A stretch of 64,000 nucleotides of DNA, taken from NCBI GenBank assembly GCA_965214975.1, contig OZ244055.1:3720001-3784000 (forward strand), given 5' to 3'. The position numbers and the translations under genes are program-made. Below the pieces are notes generated by a model. It was not told the origin of the DNA, made no database searches, and worked only from the letters and a program-made list of their open reading frames with translations. The stretch comes from JAJEBT01 sp965214975 (GTDB taxonomy: Bacteria; Pseudomonadota; Alphaproteobacteria; MPNO01; UBA830). Shown piece by piece: positions 51,362-61,876 of the stretch (its first letter is position 1; the number at the start of each line of letters is the position of its first letter).

Positions 51362-53742
51362 TCGGCGCGCGCATCGCCCGGATCGAGGATCCGGCGCTGC
51401 TGCGCGGGCGGGGGATGTTCGTCGACGACATCCGCCTGCCCGGCATGCTGCACGCGGCCTTCGTCCGCAGCCCGCATCCGCACGCGCTCGTCCGCGCGGT
51501 CGACCGGTCGGCCGCGCGCGCCGCGCCCGGGGTCCGGGCCGTCTACGCGACGGAGGATTTCGCGCCGCACCTGGCCGAGCCGCGCCTGCCGCTGCAGTTC
51601 CCCTCGGGGAACCTTCCGGACGGCGTCACCGCCGGCCTGCTCGCCGACGGCGAGGTGTGCCATGTCGGGGAGGCGGTGGCGATGGTGGTCGCCGCCAGCC
51701 GCTACGCCGCCGAGGACGCGGCCGGGCTGGTCGCGGTCGACTACGAGCCGCTGCCGTCGGTGGCCGGCGCCGCCGCCGCGGCGGCCCCGGACGCGCCGCG
51801 CGTGCGCGGCCGGGGAGACGGCAACCTGCTGGCCCGCTTCGGCCAGAGCTACGGCGACGTCGCGGCCGCCTTCGCCCGCGCCGCCTGCGTCGCCGGGGAC
51901 CGCTTCGTGCAGCACCGGGGCGGCGCGCACCCGCTGGAGGGCAGGGGCGCGGTGGCGCGCCACGACCGCCCGGACGACCGCCTGACGCTCTGGTCGTCGA
52001 CCCAGATGTCGCACGAGCTGCGGGCGGCCGCGGTGCGGATCCTGGGCATCGACGAGGGCCGCATCCGCGTCGTCGCGCCGGACGTCGGCGGCGGGTTCGG
52101 CTCCAAGTTCATCGTCTACGGCGAGGACGTCGCGGTGGCGCTGGCGGCGCGGCTGCTCGACGCCCCGGTCAAGTGGATCGAGGACCGGCGGGAGCACTTC
52201 ACGTCGGCGATCCAGGAGCGGGAGCAGGACTGGGAGATGGAGATCGCCACCGACGCCGGGGGCCGCGTCCTCGGCGTCCGCGGCGCGATGCTCAACGACC
52301 AGGGCGCCTACACGCCCCAGGGCGTCAACCTCGCCTACAACGCGTCGGCCGCGGTTCCCGGCCCCTACGTGGTGCCGGCCTACGAGATCGACGTGCGGGT
52401 GGTGGAGACCAACGCGGTTCCGGCGGCGCCGGTGCGCGGCGCCGGCTACCCCCAGGGCTGCTACGTGATGGAGCGGCTGCTCGACCGCGCCGCCGAGCGC
52501 CTCGGCATGGACCGCGCCGAGATCCGGCGGCGCAACCTGGTTCCGGCCGAGGCGATGCCCTACGAATCGCCGATGAGGACGCGGGCCGGAACGCCGGTCA
52601 CGGCCGACAGCGGCGACTTCCCGGCGGCCATGGAGGCGGCGCTCGGGCATGCCGGCTACGCCGGCTTCGCGCGCCGCCAGGCCGCGGCGCGGCGCGAGGG
52701 GCGCTACATCGGGATCGGCGTCGCCAACGGCCTCAAGGGCACCGGGCGGGGGCCGTTCGAATCGGGGGCGGTCCGCATCGAGCGTTCCGGCAAGGTGCGG
52801 GTGTTCACCGGCGCGCTGGCGATGGGGCAGGGCCTGAAGACGATGCTGGCGCAGGTCGCGTCGGCCCAGCTCGGCGTCGACTGCGCGGACATCGAGGTGG
52901 TGTGCGGCGACACCGAGACGGTCGCGCTCGGCTTCGGCGGCTTCGCGAGCCGCCAGGCCGTCACCGCGGGCTCGTCGGTGCACGCCGCCGCGGCCGAGGT
53001 GCGCGCCCGCGCGCTCGCCATGGCGGCGCATCTCCTGGAGGCCGCGGAGGACGACCTGGAGATGGCCGCCGGCGAGGTCCGGGTCAGGGGGTCGGACGTC
53101 GCGGTTCCGCTCCGCGCGGTCGCGGAGGCCTGCGCCGGGGCGCCCGGCTACGCGATGCCGGGCGCCGCCGAGCCCGGGCTGGAGGCGGTTTCCCACTTCA
53201 GGCCGGACGCGCTGACCTACTCCAACGGCGCGCATGCGGTCGAGGTCGAGGTCGACGTCGGCACCGGGGGCGTGACGCTCCTGCGCTACGTCGCGGTCAG
53301 CGACTGCGGGGTCCGGATCAACCCGATGACGGTCGACGGCCAGGTCGCCGGAGGGGTCGCGCACGGCATCGGCAACGCCCTGTTCGAGTGGATGGGCTAC
53401 GACGGGAACGGCCAGCCGCTGACGACGAATCTCGGCGAGTACCTGATGCCGACGGCGGCGGAGCTGGTCGGGATCGAGATCCACCACCGCGAATCGCCGA
53501 CGCCCCTGAACCCGCTCGGCGTCAAGGGCGTCGGCGAGACCGGAACCGTGCCGGCGGCGGCGGCCGTGGTGTCGGCGATCGAGAACGCGCTCGCGCCGTT
53601 CGGCGCCCGCCTCTCCGACTATCCGGTGACGCCGGCCCGCATCGTGGAACTCGTCCGCGCCGGCTCCCGGCCCCCGGCGCCGCCGGCTCAGGAGCCGCCC
53701 GGCCCCCGGACCGCCTCGAGAACGGCGTCCGGGCCCGGATAG
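51358..53742 (+). CDS. Molybdenum hydroxylase large subunit (xanthine dehydrogenase/aldehyde oxidase/CoxL family)
   Basis: The ~794-residue subunit holds the molybdopterin-cytosine dinucleotide site. It begins IGARIARIEDPALLRGRGMFVDDI, as usual, and contains VAPDVGGGFGSKF, VRGAGYPQGCYVMERLLD and LGVKGVGETGTVPAAAAVV (conserved Glu near the C-terminus). No ATG/GTG/TTG fits the family start; a CTG at 51358 overlapping the previous stop (CTGA) with a G-run seven bases upstream is the best choice. The FAD and iron-sulfur subunits that normally accompany it are not adjacent. The 3' end overlaps the convergent selenoprotein gene. Confidence 0.88.
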   Translation: MIGARIARIEDPALLRGRGMFVDDIRLPGMLHAAFVRSPHPHALVRAVDRSAARAAPGVRAVYATEDFAPHLAEPRLPLQFPSGNLPDGVTAGLLADGEVCHVGEAVAMVVAASRYAAEDAAGLVAVDYEPLPSVAGAAAAAAPDAPRVRGRGDGNLLARFGQSYGDVAAAFARAACVAGDRFVQHRGGAHPLEGRGAVARHDRPDDRLTLWSSTQMSHELRAAAVRILGIDEGRIRVVAPDVGGGFGSKFIVYGEDVAVALAARLLDAPVKWIEDRREHFTSAIQEREQDWEMEIATDAGGRVLGVRGAMLNDQGAYTPQGVNLAYNASAAVPGPYVVPAYEIDVRVVETNAVPAAPVRGAGYPQGCYVMERLLDRAAERLGMDRAEIRRRNLVPAEAMPYESPMRTRAGTPVTADSGDFPAAMEAALGHAGYAGFARRQAAARREGRYIGIGVANGLKGTGRGPFESGAVRIERSGKVRVFTGALAMGQGLKTMLAQVASAQLGVDCADIEVVCGDTETVALGFGGFASRQAVTAGSSVHAAAAEVRARALAMAAHLLEAAEDDLEMAAGEVRVRGSDVAVPLRAVAEACAGAPGYAMPGAAEPGLEAVSHFRPDALTYSNGAHAVEVEVDVGTGGVTLLRYVAVSDCGVRINPMTVDGQVAGGVAHGIGNALFEWMGYDGNGQPLTTNLGEYLMPTAAELVGIEIHHRESPTPLNPLGVKGVGETGTVPAAAAVVSAIENALAPFGARLSDYPVTPARIVELVRAGSRPPAPPAQEPPGPRTASRTASGPG

Positions 53743-54278
53743 GGGCGCGAGAACCGGTGCCGCACGACGCCTCCGGCGTCGACCACGAGAACGAGGCTCC
53801 GGGCGGTGCCGTGGAACGCGCTGCCCTCGGGGTAGCGTCCGCTGGCGGCGCCGAAGGCGCGGATGATCCCCGCCCCGGCGTCAGAGAGCAGCGGGTAGCC
53901 GATGCCGCGGGAGCGCGAGAACCGCTCGAGCACGCCGGCGTCGTCGCGGGTCACCATCGCGACGCCGTAGCCGAGCGCGCGGAACTCCTTGACGCGGGCG
54001 TTCCAGGCGACCGCCTGGACCTTGCAGCTGGCTCACCAGTCGAGCGACTTGGCGAACAGGATGACGAGGCCGCGCCGGCGCGCCAGCGACTTGAAGTCCC
54101 TTTCCTGGCCGTGCTGGTCCCGCGCCGCGAGATCGTGCGGGATCGGCGCGCCCGCGGCCGGCCCGAACCGGTGGGGGTCGTGGTGGCCGGCCTGGAGTCC
54201 CGCCGCCGGGGCCGCGGCGAGGGCGGCGGCGAGCGCGGCGGCACGCAGGGCCGCGTAGGGGTTTCCGGCGACCGCCAT
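53688..54278 (-). CDS. Peroxiredoxin-like selenoprotein with in-frame UGA (selenocysteine) in a UxxC motif
   Basis: The frame from ATG 54278 (GGGGAGG upstream) runs to 53688 with one internal TGA at 54033-54035 (codon 82). Before it comes a signal peptide and a thioredoxin/AhpC start (DLAARDQHGQERDF, GLVILFAKSLDW); after it ASCKVQAVAWNARVKEFRAL, then TRDDAGVLERFSRSRGIGYPLLSD and FHGTARSLVLVVDAGG. AhpC/TSA-like proteins have S.DWC..CK at exactly this position, so the UGA replaces the first redox cysteine: DW-U-A-S-C-K. A stem-loop fitting bacterial SECIS rules follows. Predicted product ~196 residues, periplasmic thiol/peroxide reductase. A nonsense mutation of a Cys codon is the alternative. 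Confidence 0.78.
54002..54019 (-). promoter_or_regulatory. Candidate bacterial SECIS element
   Basis: On the minus strand TCCAGGC (54013-54019), loop GGTC (54009-54012), GCCTGGA (54002-54008): a perfect 7-pair stem whose loop starts with G, 20 bases after the UGA. A guanine at the start of the apical loop and a distance of about 16-37 bases are the known requirements for SelB recognition, and GGUC resembles the loop of E. coli fdhF. Confidence 0.62.
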
Positions 54279-54386
54279 GGCGAACCTCCCCGTCCGTCCG
54301 TTTCCGGAACCGCGTTCCGGAACCCGGCCGATCATGGACCGCGCGGGGCCCCGTTGCAAGCGCGACGGCGCCGGTGCGGGGAGGCG

Positions 54387-54707
54387 CTACGGAGCTCCGC
54401 GGGTTTCGGATCCTGTCGGCCGGTCCCCGCAATCGGCCTCCGACCTGTGCAGCGTGAAGCCGCCGTCGGCCCTGCGGTAGTAGATGGCGGCGGGCACCGC
54501 CCTGCGCCACGCCCACGGCGAGTAGCTCGGGCAGCCGTGGCGGTCGACGCCGCGCGGCACCATGTAGCGGTTCTCCGCCAGACGGATCGCGCCCGGCGGC
54601 GGATCCGGCGGCGGCGCCATCGCGCCGCCGCCCCCGCCCGCCGGGCCGCCGTGACAGGCGGCAAGCGCGGCCAGCGACACCAGTGCCGGCATGCCGGCGA
54701 GGCGCAT
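54387..54707 (-). CDS. Small lipoprotein downstream of the subtilase
   Basis: The 106-residue protein begins MRLAGMPALVSLAALAAC, a lipoprotein signal with the LAAC lipobox, followed by a Gly/Pro-rich linker and a short Cys-containing domain (RHGCPSYSPWAW, IYYRRADGGFTLHRSEADCG). It is anchored to a membrane through Cys-18. GAGGAGG lies six bases before the ATG. It starts 11 bases after the subtilase gene and is probably co-transcribed. Function unknown. Confidence 0.65.
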   Translation of the reverse strand: MRLAGMPALVSLAALAACHGGPAGGGGGAMAPPPDPPPGAIRLAENRYMVPRGVDRHGCPSYSPWAWRRAVPAAIYYRRADGGFTLHRSEADCGDRPTGSETRGAP

Positions 54708-54718
54708 CGCCGGCCTCC

Positions 54719-57201
54719 TCAGAAACCCGCGCCCAGCCTGGCCGCGACCGCGAGCTCGGGGTCCGCCGAGGCGTCGTGACCGGGCCAGGCGCGCACGTAG
54801 CCGCCGAGCGACAGCGAGACGCCCCGGCGCTCGCCGGTGCCGTAGACGAACTGGAGCCGCGCTTCCCGCCCGCTCGGCGTCAGGTCGATCGAGCGCGTCT
54901 CGCGGCGCACCACGCCGTCCGCAACCTCCGCGACCGGAACCGCCACGCGAACCGCCGCCCCGCGCGCCCGGAACGGCGACGACGCGGTCACGACCAGCCG
55001 GTCCGAGGGCAGCCACAGCCCCTCGAGCTCGCCGCCGATCACGAACGACTCCGCGCGCGACCCCTGCCATCGCGAGACCAGGGAGCGCCCGTCCCGCGCC
55101 GCGCCTCCGGTCCGCCCGAGACTCGCGCCGGTGAACAGGGTCAGGTTCTCCCCCGCCCGTCCCGACGCGCTCGCGTCGACGAAACGGGTCGACGCGCCGG
55201 AGATGCCGCCGAAGGCGCCCGCCGGCCGGATGCCCAGCAGCGAGCCGTCCTCCCGCAGGGCGCCGTAGCGGGCGCCCAGGACCAGACCGCCGCCAAGGCG
55301 GTGGGTCACGCCGAACGAGGCCAGCGACGCGCGCGACGACCCCAGCCGCCCGTCGCCCTCCCTGCCCGCGAAATCGAGCGAGGTCGCGCCGTCGAGTCGC
55401 CAGTCGACGCCGAGGGCGGGGCCCGCTCCCGCGAACGCCGCGAACGGGCCGACGCCGTCGCGCAGCATCGTGCGGCCGACGCGCTCGGAAACGAAACCGT
55501 TCGAGGATCCGGTCGCGGCCTGCCCGCGCCCGAACCCGATCTCCAGGTCCGCCGTCGGGCGAAGCTGCAGGCGCCAGGTCTCGACGTCGCCGTTCCGCGG
55601 ACCCGGATCCCGGCCATCCTCCCGGCCGCCCGGTTCGTCGGCCATGGCGAACGCCACCGACGCCCCGCCCGGCAGCGGCACGCGCGACGAGCGGCCGAGC
55701 GACGACAGGAAGTCGCCCAGCGCGCCCGTCGCCGAAACGCCCCGGCGCGGACGGAACGCCGCCGAGAGATCCTGCAGGAAGGGAAACATCTGCTCGTCGT
55801 GGACCACGACGTCGGAAAGGGCCGCGGCGGCGCGTCCCGCGCCGAAACCCGGCGGGAGATCGACGAAGCTGCCGGCCACCGGCACCATGCCCCGGCCCTC
55901 GACGGACAGGCTCGTGAAACCGACCGGGCTCATCGCGGCGCCGAGATCCAGCTTTCCCCGGCCGAAGATCGCGGCATCGGCGAACACGCCGGTCCTGTCC
56001 GCCGTCGAGAGCAGCCTCTCGACGATCTCGTCGCCCGACTTGTTGGGAAACGCGCCCCACACCACCGCCGCCGCGCCGGAGACGTACGGCGCCGCGAACG
56101 AGGTTCCAGTAAGGAACGTGTATCCCGCAGCACCTACAACACCGAAACGTGTCGTCGGCACGGTTTCCCCCGGCGCGAAGACGCAGTACCGGCTCACGGA
56201 ACCGCAGGTGTTGCTGTGCGCGGCGCGCCCGGTGCCGTCCTCGTTGAGCGACCCGACCGCGATCCCGAAACCGGCGATGCCGGGATCGGCCACGTTGGCC
56301 TCCGGTGCGCCCGAGGGTCCAAGGCCGTCGTCGAAGCCGCCGTTGTCCAGGCAGTCCAGTCCTCCCGCCCCGCAGTTTCCGAGGGAGGTGACCATGATCC
56401 TGCCCGCCCCGGCGGCATCCTGCATGGCGGCCGTGATCTGGGGTATGGAAGGGCGGTTTCCGTAACCGATGCTCATGTTCATGATGTGGGAACTCGCATC
56501 GGGATTGGAACCAAAGTCCCCGTAGGTTCTCGTCAGGCCTGCCGCAGACGCGATGACCGTCGCTAATCCATCAGGGTTTCTACCGACATCGTCCCTTGCA
56601 ATGCTGACCAGATTCGCGTTGTACGCGACGCCGTGCAACCCCAGTCCGTTGCGACGCGCGGCGATGATGCCGGCGACGGCGGTGCCATGCTCGGTTGACG
56701 GCTGATCCCCGGGAAAGCTAAAGCTGGTGCCGTCCAGGTCCGGGTGGCCGAAATCGACGCCGTCGTCCAGCACCGCCACCGTGATGCCGCCGCCGCCCGG
56801 CTCCCCGGTGACGCGCGCGGCGTACCCCTCGCTGGCCCGGATCGAGGAATGACGGCTGCGGGGATATCGATACTCGAGCGTTTCCCACGACCCCGAGCTC
56901 GACGGGTTGGCTGGCTCCAGATCCTCGTCGGAGCTCGGCTGGCGCACGTCGTTCGGTGGCGCAACTGTCGGATCGGGGTCGACCGGAGGGGGAGGCGCCA
57001 CCGGAGGATCGGGGTCAACCGGAGGCAAATTCGGCGGGTCGGGGTCGACGGGAGGAGGCGTTGTCGGCGGGTCGGGGTCGACCGGAGGCGGAGACGTTAC
57101 CGGCGGCTCAGGATTGGCCGTCGAGATCCCCCCCCCCCGCCGCCGCAACTTCCCAGCAGAACCGCCGAGGTGATGATCATCGCTACATGATTCGCTCTCA
57201 T
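54719..57201 (-). CDS. Phase-variable subtilisin-like autotransporter lipoprotein (out of frame at a G11 tract)
   Basis: From ATG 57201 (AAGGGAA upstream) the frame encodes MRANHVAMIITSAVLLGSC, a lipoprotein signal with lipobox LGSC. Directly after Cys-19 comes ggcggc and G11, after which this frame stops at 57097. In the next frame the gene continues without interruption: PPPVDPDPP repeats, an S8 protease (VAVLDDGVDFGHPD; STEHGTAVAG; GTSFAAPYVSG), a linker, and a ~280-residue beta-barrel autotransporter domain ending in Phe. G9 or G12 would join both parts into ~827 residues. This is the architecture of NalP/AspA of Neisseria, a surface lipoprotein protease switched by a poly-C tract. As given, the gene is OFF. 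Confidence 0.87.
57128..57138 (-). repeat. G11 homopolymer (C11 on the plus strand) at the lipobox of the autotransporter
   Basis: Eleven identical bases immediately after the codons for the lipidated cysteine and two glycines. Frame positions on both sides show that one extra base (or two fewer) restores the full-length protein. A tract of this length is expected to change by slippage; an assembly error in the homopolymer must also be considered. Confidence 0.85.
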
Positions 57202-57329
57202 GAGGTTCCCTTTCTCCCCGTCTCCCGCTTCCGGATGCAAGCCCGAGGATATTTCGCCAAAAAGGCCGAAAGCGACGACCACATGTACGTCGCACCATAC
57301 CGGCATGTGCACGGACGTCAACATCGAAC

Positions 57330-57455
57330 GCAGGACTGTTCCACGTTGGCCGAGCATCCACTCCGGGCGGGGCGATCCCGTCGGTGTCGTCACGGCGGTC
57401 CGCGGGCTCCGAGGGCGCCCCCAAGCGGCCGGATCCGGTCCGGATCCCGTCATCC
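57330..57455. repeat. Dispersed repeat B, copy 1
   Basis: About 120 intergenic bases (blocks include GGACTGTTCCACG, CGGCGGTCCGCGGGCTCCG, GGCCGGATCCGG and CGGATCCCGTCAT) match 62372-62497 in the same orientation. It lies just upstream of the autotransporter gene. No gene is implied. Confidence 0.6.
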
Positions 57456-57504
57456 GGGCGACGCAGTCACGAAAAACTCTCCGGACGACAGCATCGCAAC
57501 CCTT

Positions 57505-57840
57505 TCAGGTCAGCACGCGGAGGGCCGTTTCCGGCGCCTTGTCGAGCACCTGCAACAGGGCGCGCGCCGCCCCGGTCGGGCAGCGCTTGCCCTGTTCCCA
57601 GTTGCGGATCGTCTCTTGCGACACGTTGATGCGACGCGCCAGTTCGGTCTGGGAAAGCCCCAGCCGCCGCCGGACCCGGCGGGCGTACCGCGCCATGTCC
57701 TGCATGCCCTCGGCCTCGTCCTCCCGCTCCTGCGCCGCGATCTCCGCCTCGGTGGTGGCGTCCACCCTGGCGGCGTCGACCCGCCCTTCTGGCCAGGTGG
57801 ACGGATCGTCGGGATCGATCCTGATGCGCGTTGTGCCCAT
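57505..57840 (-). CDS. XRE-type antitoxin/regulator partnered with a BrnT-like toxin
   Basis: The 111-residue protein has an N-terminal half with IRIDPDDPSTWPEGRVDAA and TTEAEIAAQEREDEAEGMQD, then a Cro/CI helix-turn-helix (LGLSQTELARRINVSQETIRNWEQGKR is split over residues ~67-93). This form is common downstream of BrnT toxins, where it replaces the BrnA-type antitoxin. The upstream sequence is a decayed toxin gene, so it is probably now an orphan regulator. Confidence 0.8.
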   Translation of the reverse strand: MGTTRIRIDPDDPSTWPEGRVDAARVDATTEAEIAAQEREDEAEGMQDMARYARRVRRRLGLSQTELARRINVSQETIRNWEQGKRCPTGAARALLQVLDKAPETALRVLT

Positions 57841-58080
57841 GGTCTGCGATCTCCTTCCGACCGGCCTTGCGGGCCGAAACGATGCGAACGGCCGGACTTC
57901 GCGCCGCACGGACGACGACAAGCACGCCCCGTCGACCGTGCCGGGCGGCTGGTGGCGATCCTCGCCATGGTCCCGCCGACGATCCTGCGCGACGCTCGAA
58001 ACAGGCGCCGTTCCCGGCCGCGTCCCGTTCGGACTCCATGCCGCCACCATGGGCCAATGGCCCACCATCGTCAAGCGCCC
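57841..58080 (-). pseudogene. Decayed BrnT-like toxin gene
   Basis: On the minus strand DRRRDHGEDRHQPPGTVDG in one frame is followed, after a one-base shift near GACGGGGCGTG, by VLVVVRAARSPAVRIVSARKAGRKE in another frame. Both pieces match the C-terminal half of BrnT ribonucleases (GE.R...G.V.G..LVVV....RIISARKA.R.E). The N-terminal half is not readable in one frame. Position directly before the antitoxin gene supports the assignment. Confidence 0.5.
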
Positions 58081-58234
58081 GGCTCCGGGCGCCGCCGACC
58101 GGGTCGCCATGTGCCGCCCCCTCTCCCGGCGGGCGGACGAAGACCGGGCGGTCACGCCGACCGGTCGAGCCTGTCCCGCGCTCCCCGGCCGCGGACGGTC
58201 CGGGCCATGCCCGGGCGGTTCCGGAGGCCGCGGT
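58081..58234. other. Short GC-rich spacer
   Basis: No gene, promoter or terminator is apparent between the decayed toxin and the end of the deacetylase gene. Confidence 0.4.
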
Positions 58235-59122
58235 TCACGCGCCGCCGGAGCGCGCGGCCAGCTGGCCGTCGTGCCAGTCGAGGATCTCCTCTCCGGTCAT
58301 GAAGACCACGCCGGGCCTCGACGCGAAATGGTCGAGCGTCTCGCGGATGTAGCGGATGCGGTGCGGCACGCCGGAGATGTAGGGGTGGACGGCGAAGGAC
58401 ATGACCCGCACCGACTCCGCGCTCTCGGCGTGGATGGTCTCGAAGTGGTCGATCGCGCGGTCGCGGTAGGTCTCCGACGGCAGGTTCTGGATCATCGAGA
58501 TCACGATGTCGTGGATCTCGAAGTTGTAGGGCAGCGCGGTGACGTGGCCGCGGGCCGTCCTCAGCCGGACCGGCTGGTCGTCGAAGGCCCAGTCGCCGAC
58601 GTACTCGAAGCCCGCCTCGGCCAGGAAATCGAGGGTCTCGAAGGTCTCGGTGAGCCCCGGCCCGAACCACCCGCGCGGACGGCGGCCCGCGAATCCCTCG
58701 ATCGCGTCCGCCGTCCTCCGGATGTTCCCGGGCTGGTCCTCGACCTCGTGCATCGGGCGCTGGTCCCAGCCGTGGGCGTTGAACTCCCATCCCGACTCCA
58801 GGCAGGCCTCGAGCACCCGGGGGTAGGCCTCGCAGACCCGGCCGTTCAGCGTGACCGTGGCCCGGATGCCGCGCTCGTCGAACAGCCGCCGAAGCCGCCA
58901 GAACCCGACCCGCATGCCGTACTCGTGCCACGACCAGTTCGGGATGTCCGGGAGCATCCGGCCGTGCTGGGGCGGCGGCAGCACCGTCCGCGCCATGGCG
59001 CGGTCGATGTCCCACAGCTCGAGCGACATCAGCGGCCAGACGATCATCCGTCCGCCGCCGGGGAGCGTCAGCTTCGGACGGTCCCCGATCGCCGAGTACG
59101 GCGCGCGTTCCGCGGGCTTCAT
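58235..59122 (-). CDS. Polysaccharide deacetylase family protein (PuuE-like)
   Basis: The 295-residue protein belongs to the NodB-fold carbohydrate esterase 4 superfamily, in the branch with PuuE allantoinase-like enzymes: YGMRVGFWRLRRLFDERGIRATVT, WEFNAHGWDQRPMHEVED, GFAGRRPRGWFGPGLTET, PYNFEIHDI. The hydrolysed amide is unknown; this branch acts on allantoin-like or N-acyl substrates rather than on chitin. The ATG at 59122 is divergent from the monooxygenase gene with ~115 bases between, where regulatory sites are likely. Confidence 0.85.
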   Translation of the reverse strand: MKPAERAPYSAIGDRPKLTLPGGGRMIVWPLMSLELWDIDRAMARTVLPPPQHGRMLPDIPNWSWHEYGMRVGFWRLRRLFDERGIRATVTLNGRVCEAYPRVLEACLESGWEFNAHGWDQRPMHEVEDQPGNIRRTADAIEGFAGRRPRGWFGPGLTETFETLDFLAEAGFEYVGDWAFDDQPVRLRTARGHVTALPYNFEIHDIVISMIQNLPSETYRDRAIDHFETIHAESAESVRVMSFAVHPYISGVPHRIRYIRETLDHFASRPGVVFMTGEEILDWHDGQLAARSGGA

Positions 59123-59238
59123 GGGCGGTCCCCCTTCCGCGAGGCCGGTGCGGGGCCAAGTCTAGCGCAATCCGCCTCCGCGGTCCTTGACCGGGCGGCG
59201 CGGCGGGTCCACAAAGCGCGCGATGCGCGGGGAACCCC

Positions 59239-60450
59239 ATGGCCAGGCATGATCGCGTCCTGATCGTCGGCGGCGGGCCGGTCGGCTCGACCGCGGCGTG
59301 GCTCCTGCATCTCGAGGGCGTCCCGACGACGCTGCTGGAGGCCGAGGACGGCGTCCGGATCGACTACCGCGCCTCGACGTTCCATCCGCCGACGCTGGAC
59401 CTGCTCGAGGAGAGCGGCATCACCGCCGCCCTGCTCGAGCGCGGGCTCAAGTGCCCGGTCTGGCAGTTCCGCGACCGCAGGGAGGGGCGCGTCGCCGAGT
59501 TCGACCTCGGCGCGATCGCCGACGAGACCGCCCATCCCTACCGGCTGCAGTGCGAGCAGTTCAAGCTGGTCGCGTGGCTTCACGAGCGGCTGGCCGAAAG
59601 CGACGGCGCCGAGATCCGGTTCCGCCACCGCGTCACGGACCTGCGCCAGGACGGCGACGGGGTCACGGCGGTCTGCGACACCCCGGACGGCGCCGTCGAG
59701 GTCTCCGGCCGCTGGCTGGTCGCCGCCGACGGCGGACGGTCGACGGTGCGCAGGCGCCTGGGCGTCGGCTTCGACGGCCACACCCATCCCGAGCACTTCC
59801 TGGTCGCCGGCACGCGGCACGACTTCCGCGCCCGCATGCCCGGCATCTGCTCGGTCAACTACACCGCCGATCCCGAGGAGTGGTTCCTGCTTCTCGAGAT
59901 CCCCGACATGTGGCGGGTGGTGCTGCCGGTCGACGGGTCGGTCCGGGCCGACGACGCCGTCACCGACGGCTACCTCCAGAACGCGCTGCAGAACGTGCTG
60001 CCCCGCGAGGACGACTACCCGATCCTGGTGCGCGCCATCTACCGGGTGTCGCAGCGGGTGGCGTCGACCTACCGCCGGGGCCGGACGTTCCTGGCGGGCG
60101 ACGCCGCGCACATCAACAACCCGCTCGGCGGCATGGGCCTCAACGGCGGGCTTCACGACGCGCTGAGCCTGTGCCGGCGCCTGGCGGCGGTCTGGCACGG
60201 GCGGGACGGCGCCGACGCGCTCGACGGCTACGAGGCGGAGCGGCGCCCCGAGGCCGTCAACGCGATCAACGCGATCACCGAACGCAACAAGAGACTGATG
60301 GAGGAGCGGGATCCCGGGATCCGGCGGCGCAATCTCGACGAGATGCGCGCGATCGCCGCCGATCCCGAGCGGGCGCGCGCGTTCATGCGCGACGCCGCGA
60401 TGATCACCTCGCTCCGCCGCTCGGGCCTGCTGGGCGCGGCGCGGCGATGA
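59239..60450 (+). CDS. FAD-dependent aromatic-type monooxygenase
   Basis: The 403-residue flavoprotein has the PHBH/UbiH-type motifs: VLIVGGGPVGSTAAWLL (dinucleotide fold), VAADGGRSTVRR (DG motif), and FLAGDAAHINNPLGGMGLNGG (GD motif, FAD ribose/pyrophosphate). Such enzymes hydroxylate aromatic acids or ring intermediates. It lacks the C-terminal thioredoxin-like domain of phenol hydroxylases. The neighbouring PuuE-like amidohydrolase suggests ring or amide catabolism, by context only. Confidence 0.88.
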   Translation: MARHDRVLIVGGGPVGSTAAWLLHLEGVPTTLLEAEDGVRIDYRASTFHPPTLDLLEESGITAALLERGLKCPVWQFRDRREGRVAEFDLGAIADETAHPYRLQCEQFKLVAWLHERLAESDGAEIRFRHRVTDLRQDGDGVTAVCDTPDGAVEVSGRWLVAADGGRSTVRRRLGVGFDGHTHPEHFLVAGTRHDFRARMPGICSVNYTADPEEWFLLLEIPDMWRVVLPVDGSVRADDAVTDGYLQNALQNVLPREDDYPILVRAIYRVSQRVASTYRRGRTFLAGDAAHINNPLGGMGLNGGLHDALSLCRRLAAVWHGRDGADALDGYEAERRPEAVNAINAITERNKRLMEERDPGIRRRNLDEMRAIAADPERARAFMRDAAMITSLRRSGLLGAARR

Positions 60451-60484
60451 CGGGCCGTCCGCCGGCCGGAAGGGGGAGGGGGGC

Positions 60485-61864
<1,380 letters not shown>

Positions 61865-61876
61865 CTCCGGCCGGGC

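Noticed and set aside
53688..53957. Separate short gene with a Met start at 53957
   Set aside because: It lacks the N-terminal half of the thioredoxin fold, and the preceding 25 codons back to the UGA are in frame and match the family.
57202..57424. Upstream start at 57424 for the subtilase in its main frame
   Set aside because: That N-terminus is the out-of-frame reading of the lipoprotein signal region, has no export signal and no ribosome-binding site; the lipobox frame from 57201 is convincing.
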